A program made the position numbers and the translations under genes. From Fasciola hepatica (taxonomy: Eukaryota > Platyhelminthes > Trematoda > Plagiorchiida > Fasciolidae): a DNA stretch of 64,000 bases. The stretch covers positions 7,192,001 to 7,256,000 of the forward strand of contig CANUEZ040000183.1 of assembly GCA_948099385.1 (NCBI GenBank), given 5' to 3'. This document shows positions 57,430 to 64,000 of this stretch, in pieces. Every line of letters begins with the position of its first letter. The stretch's first letter is position 1. The notes beneath the pieces are model-generated. The model saw only the letters and a program-made list of their open reading frames with translations. It made no database searches and was not told the origin of the DNA.

Positions 57430-57700
57430 ACGATTATGCGGCTGCATGTATTTCATACGACGATGCCACTCAAATCCTTGAACAACTGCTTATCAATACA
57501 CCCATCGAAGTCTTCGCGCGCTATCCACTCGCAACGTGTAAACAGAAACGGGACAGGGTTTCAATCAGTTCTTCCAATAGCTGAAACCAGTCACGACGAT
57601 ACTGCACCTTGACGTAGCGTGATGGCTTGCGCGCCTCTATAGCCCAAAGAGCTATACAGGATGGCTTCCTTAAGCTGGAGATGCAATCACGCCTGAAAGC
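57430..57700 (+). pseudogene. Possible LTR-retrotransposon gag relic
   Basis: Across three frames the sequence gives DATQILEQLLINTPIEVFAR, then YPLATCKQKR, then GQGFNQFFQ, and later RDGLRASI and AIQDGFLKLEMQSRL. This order resembles gag of Ty3/gypsy-type elements (an R-x-x-L-A-T-R-x-Q segment, E-S-L-D-x-F-L-x-x-L, and a later I-R-D-x-F-I-x-G-L segment). It is short and frameshifted, without LTRs or pol, so the assignment is tentative. Confidence 0.35.
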
Positions 57701-60232
57701 TTAATGGGGAGAGGTCAGACAAAGTCCAGTCGCCTGGTCCTCAAGATTGGGGGTAGATCTGAGCTAGCGACTCAGTCGGCAAAATCATTGGAAGAATAAC
57801 TGACCCAAGCAAATGGGCTTCTACTTAGCCAACCCGCTTCCTTGGGGACAGGTTCTCGTTAGAAGTAAAGGCTTTGGTTGAGAACCCTAACAGTTCTCCT
57901 GCATCGCGGCTGGATACCCTAGCAGTACCCGTCCAACATCTCCCATGAACAGCACGACTACAAAAATCCCATACTGCATCGGTCGTCGCGCAGGGTTATC
58001 AGGACCGCGCTGCCCATTACATCGAGCGGAGTGGGTAGTGATAAGTGGGCTACTGCTCAGAGTTCCCTCTCTTTTATTCAACCTTTGTCTTCTGCCCACA
58101 ACCACCTCTCTTTGCCCACCCCCACCCCCCACCCCCTATCCGCCCATAATGCTCCCACTGATAACACGGCCGATACTCGCAACGGTTCATTGTCAAATAG
58201 TGTCGGGAATAATCCTCTGTCTGGTAACTCACATTTTCTCAAACCTCGTCAGCCTCTGAATCTCGGCTCCTTCAACGTGCGTACTCTCATGCAGGCCGGT
58301 CAGCAGGCGTGCCTAGCCCTTACTATGAATACTCTGAAGATTGATTTATGCTGCTTAAGTGAAACGCGTATCCAGGATTCGAGCAGTGTAATTCAACTAA
58401 CTGCTCCTGGTATCTCATCGAGGTATCTTCTGCGCACTTCAGGAGACGAAGTAGCTAGAGCTGCAGGTCAACGTGGTATAGGAATAGTCTTGATTGGCAA
58501 GGCCGAAGCTGCTCTTTTAGACTGGGTCCCGATTAAGTCGTTTATGTGCTGTGAGACTCCAGGGGTCAGTCGCCGTTCGAAAGGATAGTTGTGTTAAGCA
58601 CAACTTATTTGTAACCTCGGCATACGCTCTAACAGACTGCAGCTCTGCGGGCAGAAGGATGAGTTCTATGATGAATCCACCACTCTCGTTCGCAGGAGCA
58701 GAGGTTCTGATATTGTAGTGCTAGCTGGCGACTTCAATGCACAAGTTGGCAAACTTAGTACGTCAGAAGTTTTATTAGGCGGGCGTTGTGCTTAACCCGC
58801 TCAGCGCACAGATAATGGGGATAAGCTTCTGCGGTTTTGTACAGACAACCGGTTATTCCTACCTAGTACGAGTTTTCGACACAGAGGAGATATGGCGCTC
58901 TAATTCTACAGGTACTCTAAACCAGATTGATCATATCGCCGTAAGCTACCGGTGGTGCAGTTCTGTTCAGAACTGTAGATCTTACTGGTCCACGTACGTA
59001 GAGTCGGACCATGCATTACCTTTAATGCGATTATTTCTCAAGCTCCACCGTCATCGACGCAAACCGCAAACCCGATTAGCCGTGCAATGTTTATGTGATC
59101 AAGAAGTCCGCACCCGTTATGAACAGAAGTCAGCACATGAGTTAGGATCTACGACGAACAGTAATGTAGATGAGCACTGGGCCCATATCCATCAGGCAAT
59201 GCATGTGGCAGCAGGTTTTGCCTGTGATCGTAGATCCTATGTCCATCAAAAACACTGGATTTCGCAAGAGTCGTTGGGTATAATGGAGCAAAAGTGTCAG
59301 CTCTCAAGCTGTAAGGAGATGAAAAAGATACGTAGAAAGCTGCAAAAGGAAGTTACAAAGAGCCCTAAGAATGATCGCGAAAAATGGTGGGTCAAGGTAG
59401 CCCAAGAAATGGAAATAGCACCTGCTTCAGGTGACAGTCAAAGACTGTTCAAACTTATTCGTGACACCAGTGGACGGCGAACCCAGGTCAGTGAAACGAT
59501 TTGCGATTGAAATGGAAAACCCGTCCATAGGAAACAGCAAAGGCTTGACCGTTGGGCCTAATACTTCAAGGAACAGATTAGCTGGCCGCACGCTAGTGTA
59601 GTTACTCCCGTGTCAACAACTGTGCTCTTTTGGAGGGTATCACTTGAGCCCCCATCGGAAGTAGGAGTAGAGTCATGCATTCGATTACTGAAACGAGGGA
59701 AGCGGCAGGTCCCGCCAAACTTCCCCCAGTTCTTTTCGAAATGGGTGGTGGTGCATTGTTAAAATCACTCATCACCTTCCTCCGTGACATTTGGAACGAG
59801 AAACGTATCCCGCTATTATAGGGTGAGTCACTAATTAATTCCATCTTCAAGAAAGGAATACGCAATGACTGCGGTTCTCACCGTGGGATTAGCCTAATTC
59901 GGATAGCCATCAAGTCAGTAGCCTCGATTTAGTTGCATCGTCTTACACCGGCTCGCGAGAGGAACGCCCGCGAACAACAGGCGGGATTCCGCCCAGGTCG
60001 AGGATACATCGACCAGATTTTTACGCTTCGTGAATTACTGGAGGTGCGTCACGCACACCGTCGACTAACAATGATGGTTTTCCTCGACTTCAAATGTACC
60101 TTTGATTCGGTTGGCCGGACGGCGCTATTCAATGCTCTGAATCGGAAAGGTATGCCTCAGAAGTTCGTTAATCTACTGAGGTCGTTATACTCTCATACTT
60201 CTGGCCACGTAAGGGTTTACGGCGAACTATGA
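57640..60232 (+). mobile_element. LINE family A, copy A2 (interrupted by LINE C)
   Basis: 5' region from about 57640. The APE endonuclease starts at about 58255 with LNLGSFNVRTLMQAGQQA, then IDLCCLSETRIQD, GIGIVLIGKAEAALLDWVPI, LAGDFNAQVGKLS (about 58720) and QIDHIAVSYRWCSSVQNC (about 58925). The linker (to 59510) and RT fingers and palm follow (59933-60232, RPGRGYIDQIF, FLDFKCTFDSVGRTALF with motif A D-to-G change in SVG). It stops abruptly at 60232 within VRVYGEL, where the 5' region of LINE C begins. Several stops and frameshifts (58588, 59510, 59700) make it inactive. Confidence 0.87.
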
Positions 60233-62569
60233 AGTATGGTCGAGGATGTGTGCTTCAGGCTTCGAGATAGCTTGCCGTCCTGAACACCCCCCGAAATGCT
60301 CTCAGATTACCGTGCGTATTACACAGCCCCTGCTGAGGAAGCCTTACTCACTGCATTCTCGTGGCTGTGGTGTTCCCACTAAAGTCAGAGGAAGAAAGCG
60401 AATGCCTTGCGCTCTCCATCGGGTCGGCTAAGAGTCAGCCTAGGAGAGATGGCTAAACCCTGATTCAAAACCAACTACGGGTGGCGTATGAGGCATACAA
60501 CAGTATGTTCACCGGCATCTCTGACTGAGGGATGTACTGCGCATACAGGATGTTTAGCCTCATCCGAAGGGCGTATGAACTGAGAAATCAGTCACCGGCC
60601 CCCACAGGGCTACGATACTCCCATATCGTCCTGCTGCCTTCTAGGTTAGGCCTTCTGGTCAGAGGCTTGGGGTGGGGCCCCTCAAGTCAACCCTCTACTT
60701 CGGTCTGGGTAACCGGGTAGTATCCAGCACACATGCTTACATAAAATCTTTACATATATGATTACTCGTTCTCGCGCTCGACTCCATTCACTCACTCAAG
60801 CTACACAAGTTATGATCGAGGTGATGGCGGTCGGACAAAACCAATTACTTATTAACACACCACCCATTTTCACCCACTCTTTTACACACACAACAATATT
60901 AATACTTTCCCATGTACCTCTCAGGTTGCCATTGATAAAGATGCTGGCCATGCAAATGAGATTCCCCCTTCAGTTGTGTGCAGCTCATCAGAAACACTAC
61001 TGAGACCACATATGCCATTGAAAGCTTGCAGCCTTCAATGTACACCCTCTGAAGCAAATAGGCCAACAAGCAGCTTTAGCCCGCACACTCGAGACACTGG
61101 CTATTGACATCTGCTGCTTATCCGAGACCCGCATCCAGGACCCTATCATCGTAGTTCCTCTGAACTCGCCCTCAGAGCATACTTTTACTCGACGCTTATC
61201 CGGAGACGCCAAAACTTCTGCATCTGGTCATGCAGAAGCAGGAATCACTTTGAGTAATAAGCTGAGTCTGCGCAACGCGACTGGATCCCAGTCAACAGCA
61301 GATTATGTACGATTCGCTTAGGGGGTTCGTTCAAAGCTAATAAAGGCCGCGACAGCTATCGTTGTCTGTTCGTTGTCGCTGCCTACGTCCCTATCGACTG
61401 CAGTCTGGATACAGTCAAAGATATATTCTACAAGCAGCTTTACGAACTTCTTGGAAAGGCATCCCATGGAGATATAGTGGTACTGGCTGGAGATCTGAAC
61501 GCCAAGATTGGCCAACTAGGTCCAGCTGAGCGAATGCTTGGAAGCCAAAGCGGCGCCATCCTTCAACGCACGGGCAACGGTAATCGACTACTCAATCTGT
61601 GTTCAGACCATCGCCTTTTCTTGTTGAGTACGAACTTCCAGGGCAGCTTTCGTCGCAGTCACATAGCGACCGTCATCTGCTAATCAGTCTTGGACGCAAA
61701 TGGACCACATAGCCGTGAGCTACCACTGGCGTGGCTCAGTCAAGTCTTGTAGGTCGTACTGGAGCACATATCTAGATTCAACTCACACCCTAGTGTGCTG
61801 AGTTCATAGTACGGTTTTCCACCAATTCAAAAGTCCGCCGTCAACGGGTAGATGTAGACCAACTTTGCCGGACCTTGGTACGGGAGAGATATCAGAATGA
61901 GCCTGCTGTCCAGTTATGTAACCACACGCACGATGAATTGTCAGACTGCTGGCAACACATTCAAGACACCATAAAAGTATCAAGTACCACATCTTGCATG
62001 CAGTCACGCGCTGGATCTCAACAGGCTCTCTGGAATTGCTAGACAGTCACCGGAATATCCCTGCCAGGAGCGAAAACCACAATTCCCGAGCTCAACTACG
62101 ACGAAATTTGATTAGAAGCTTGCGCAGAGACCAAGAGGATTGGGGGTCAGAACGCGCAGCCGAAATGGGACAAGCTGCTGCCACCGGCAATGCTCGGAGA
62201 CTTTTCCAACTCATCCGATCTACTGGGACCAAGAGGCCTGGAGTGAGCGAAGTGATCTGCGAAGCAAACGGCCAACCAATCCACCAGCTTTCACGGTGCA
62301 TGGACCGATGGGAAGAACACTTTGAAAAGCAGTTCAAATGGCCTTCAGCACCAGCGTCCCCAATCTGTAGCCCGTTTGAACCAATTCATGCTCCATGGAC
62401 TATCTGCACTACCCCACCCACAGAAGAAGTCGATCGTGCGTTTCACCTTCTGAAACGCAATAAAGCTCCCGGCTCTGAAGAACTCCCTCTGGCCCTCTTC
62501 GAAGATGGCGGTGTGCACCTCTACAAAGCGCTCAGCAGGCCGGGAGTTGGGATTGTATCTGGATGACAG

Positions 62570-62632
62570 GACAAAATTTCCCCGGAAGCACACGATCGGT
62601 TTCGCGGTTATTGCCGCTCATCAGGTATGTGT
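62570..62632 (-). ncRNA. Hammerhead ribozyme, intact core
   Basis: On the minus strand: CTGATGA (62624-62618), stem II GCGG-CAATAA-CCGC, CGAAAC (GAAAC at 62603-62599), then CGATC with predicted cleavage after the C at 62594. Stem I pairs CATAC before the core with GTGTG after the cleavage site, with further interior-loop pairing. All core bases of the CUGANGA/GAAA/NUH consensus are present, making this the best ribozyme candidate in the window. Stem III is limited to the near-palindrome ACCGAT, so activity would require a dimer. Confidence 0.75.
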
Positions 62633-62756
62633 ACCCGGTACTCTTCCGCCCAATCTTTCTTATACTTGAGCACTCCACAGTTGGTTTACAGCTGTAATCT
62701 AATTTAAATCCGATGGAGCGTGCATGGACGGGGAGTCCATTTTTAGAATCACACGG

Positions 62757-62853
62757 GTACGCATATCTGGTGAGCCGCAATAACCGCGAAACCGGTCGTG
62801 TGCTTCCGCGGAAATTTTGTCCTGTCATCCAGATACAATCCCATGTTACTCAT
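62757..62853 (+). ncRNA. Hammerhead ribozyme, mutated core
   Basis: Plus-strand partner of the preceding ribozyme: CTGGTGA (62767-62773) where CTGATGA is required, stem II CCGC.. with altered pairing, GAAAC (62788-62792), GGTC with nominal cleavage after 62797, and a perfect ACCGGT palindrome. The A-to-G change at the invariant position 6 should abolish cleavage. The downstream 'ggaaattttgtcctgtcatc' is identical to the reverse complement of the other arm. Confidence 0.7.
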
Positions 62854-64000
62854 ATCGAAAATCCATACTTGGGACCATGTGTCCTCGTTCTGAAGGTTAG
62901 CCGTGTTAACCCACGAACTAGCTTTGAAAGAATCACCGTGCGATTCTAAAAATGAACTCCCCGCCCATGCACGCTCCATTCGATTCAAATAAGATTACAG
63001 CAGCTCATCAGCCTCTTCTCCGAGATTTGGCTCCACGATTGTATTCCAGAAAGTTGGAACTGGGCTTTCATCATCCCTTTATACAAGAAAGAGGCTAAAA
63101 ACATCTGTTCCAATCATCGAGGGATAAGCTTGGTCTCAGTCGCATCAAAGTTGCTAGCATTGGTAATCCTTCAAAGATTGTCCCCAGTGCGCGAACAACA
63201 GTCCGGTTTTCGTCCCAACCGTGGGTGCTTCGACCAAAATTTTACAATTCGTCAGGTACTTGAGCTCCGTCACACATATCGTAGACTGATGGTAATCATA
63301 TTCTTGGACATCCGATCAGCCTCTGATTCCGTTGATAGGACAGCCCTCTGGGATTATCTCATCAGACAGGGAGTGCCTGATAAGTATGTGAAAATCATCC
63401 AAGCTCTATACCATCAGACTCCAGGCCGAGTACAAGCATATGGCTCATCGTCACCTTACTTCCCAGTTGGGAGTGGCGTGCGTCAAGGTTGCCACTCTCA
63501 CCCTTCCTGTTCAAGTTTCCAATCGATGACAACCTAAGAGGGGCACAAGGAAATCAGACGAACCAAGGCGTTGAGCCCCTACCTGGTAACAGACTTTTAC
63601 ACTTAGACTATTCAGACGACATCGCATTGGTTTGCGACGGTTCTACTGTGGCACAGTGCGTCCTAGACAGCCTTGCGTCGTCTGTATTACGGTACGAGAT
63701 GTGCTTTTCACCCTCCAAGTGTAAAGTGCTGCTACAAGGCTGGCAGGAGTTCATCCCGCACTTACCCTCAGAAACGATCGGTTAGAACTTGTTGAAAAGT
63801 TTGTCTACTTGGGAAGCTGTATAACTGTCGATCGACGGATTGGAGACAATGTGGGCAATCGAATAATAAAGGCTCAAGCGGTGTTCTGCAATTTACGTCA
63901 CCTGTGGAGAAGTCGTGACATCTCTCTCCGATTGAGAGGTAGGGTGTACAACGCTGCTGTGCGTAGTGTGCTCCTATACGCTTGTGAGATCTGACCTGTT

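Larger units (their letters stand above)
62539..63002 (+). mobile_element. Head-to-head hammerhead-ribozyme element inside LINE C
   Basis: 464 bp insertion interrupting the LINE C reading frame. It is flanked by GCTCAGCAG (62530-62538) and GCTCATCAG (63003-63011), a probable 9 bp target duplication with one mismatch. Inside, 62545-62635 and 62757-62853 are inverted copies of a hammerhead segment, and 62680-62755 and 62925-62999 are inverted copies of a second segment ('ctaaaaatgaactccccgcc' against its complement). Both halves fit one tandem monomer of about 300 bp in permuted form. No protein is encoded. Confidence 0.75.
60233..64000 (+). mobile_element. LINE family C, nearly full, runs off the window
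   Basis: 5' untranslated region 60233-61020 (shared in part with LINE B), APE endonuclease 61028-61800 (KQIGQQAALARTLETLAI, DICCLSETRIQDP, VLAGDLNAKIGQLG, LCSDHRLFLLSTNFQ, QMDHIAVSYHW), linker 61990-62530 (GPRE.. replaced by LIRSLRRDQEDWGSERAA, VSEVICEANGQPIHQL, LLKRNKAPGSEELPLALFED), RT from 63020, C-terminal region starting at 63900. It is interrupted at 62539-63002 by the hammerhead element. The 3' end lies beyond the window. Confidence 0.9.
61990..64000 (+). pseudogene. LINE C reverse transcriptase, broken
   Basis: Without the insertion the fingers would run from FEDGGVHLYKALS into LFSEIWLHDCIPESWNWAFI and PLYKKE, then VSVASKLLALVILQRL, QQSGFRPNRGCFDQNFTI, motif A IFLDIRSASDSVDRTALW, and motif B GSGVRQGC. 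A frameshift at about 63490 leads to MPLSPFLFKFPIDDNLRG, the catalytic box YSDD (LDYSDDIALVCD, about 63606) and CFSPSKCKVLLQGWQ. A stop at about 63785 precedes the C-terminal part (LVEKFVYLGSCITVDRRI; LRHLWRSRDISLRLRGRVYN). YSDD rather than YADD is unusual but retains both aspartates. Confidence 0.86.

Noticed and set aside
57241..57456. Minus frame as an upstream PIG-U exon
   Set aside because: No hydrophobic segment or PIG-U motif; it lies antisense to the gag-like relic.

Overview
This is eukaryotic nuclear DNA, most likely from a digenean trematode (fluke). The evidence is sparse short exons with GT/AG boundaries, very long introns, dense decayed non-LTR retrotransposons, tRNA-derived SINEs, hammerhead-ribozyme repeats and long (TA)n tracts. 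The exact genus cannot be told from the sequence. Nothing bacterial (operons, ribosome binding sites, CRISPR) is present.

Two host genes are recognisable, both on the minus strand. (1) A CLIP3/CLIP4-like CAP-Gly linker protein: four exons at 21642-21358, 20838-20569, 18920-18811 and 16658-16348 encode the N-terminal and ankyrin part in one continuous splice phase. Its CAP-Gly exons were not found and probably lie left of the window. (2) PIG-U, a GPI-transamidase subunit: five exons at 49166-49069, 42986-42838, 33259-33116, 32598-32474 and 28437-28295. All four internal junctions match in phase, and the predicted protein follows the PIG-U family through its C-terminal membrane half. The first and last exons were not found.

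Almost everything else is mobile DNA. I separated at least seven groups of APE-type LINE copies, all broken by stops and frameshifts: A (2192-4704, 34855-35062, about 57640-60232), B (55620-57060), C (60233 to the window end), D (13265-15643 and 48060-45964), E (29010-31380, 43285-45085, 55530-52390 and 36178-35795), F (32095-31381), and an RTE-like copy (9675-10480). A Tc1/mariner element with TA target duplication and about 90 bp inverted ends lies at 39737-41320, inside a PIG-U intron. A tRNA-Ser/Leu-like SINE family is scattered throughout. A possible LTR-retrotransposon gag relic is at 57430-57700.

The most interesting system is a small dispersed repeat that carries hammerhead ribozyme cores (41655-41760, 62539-63002, decayed at 34595-35235). 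At 62539-63002 two units of an apparently tandem monomer of roughly 300 bp sit head to head inside LINE C, with probable 9 bp target duplications. A second, unrelated hammerhead-like motif lies at 9360-9311. The right-hand 9 kb (55.6-64 kb) is a pile of LINE 5' ends in which C interrupts A.
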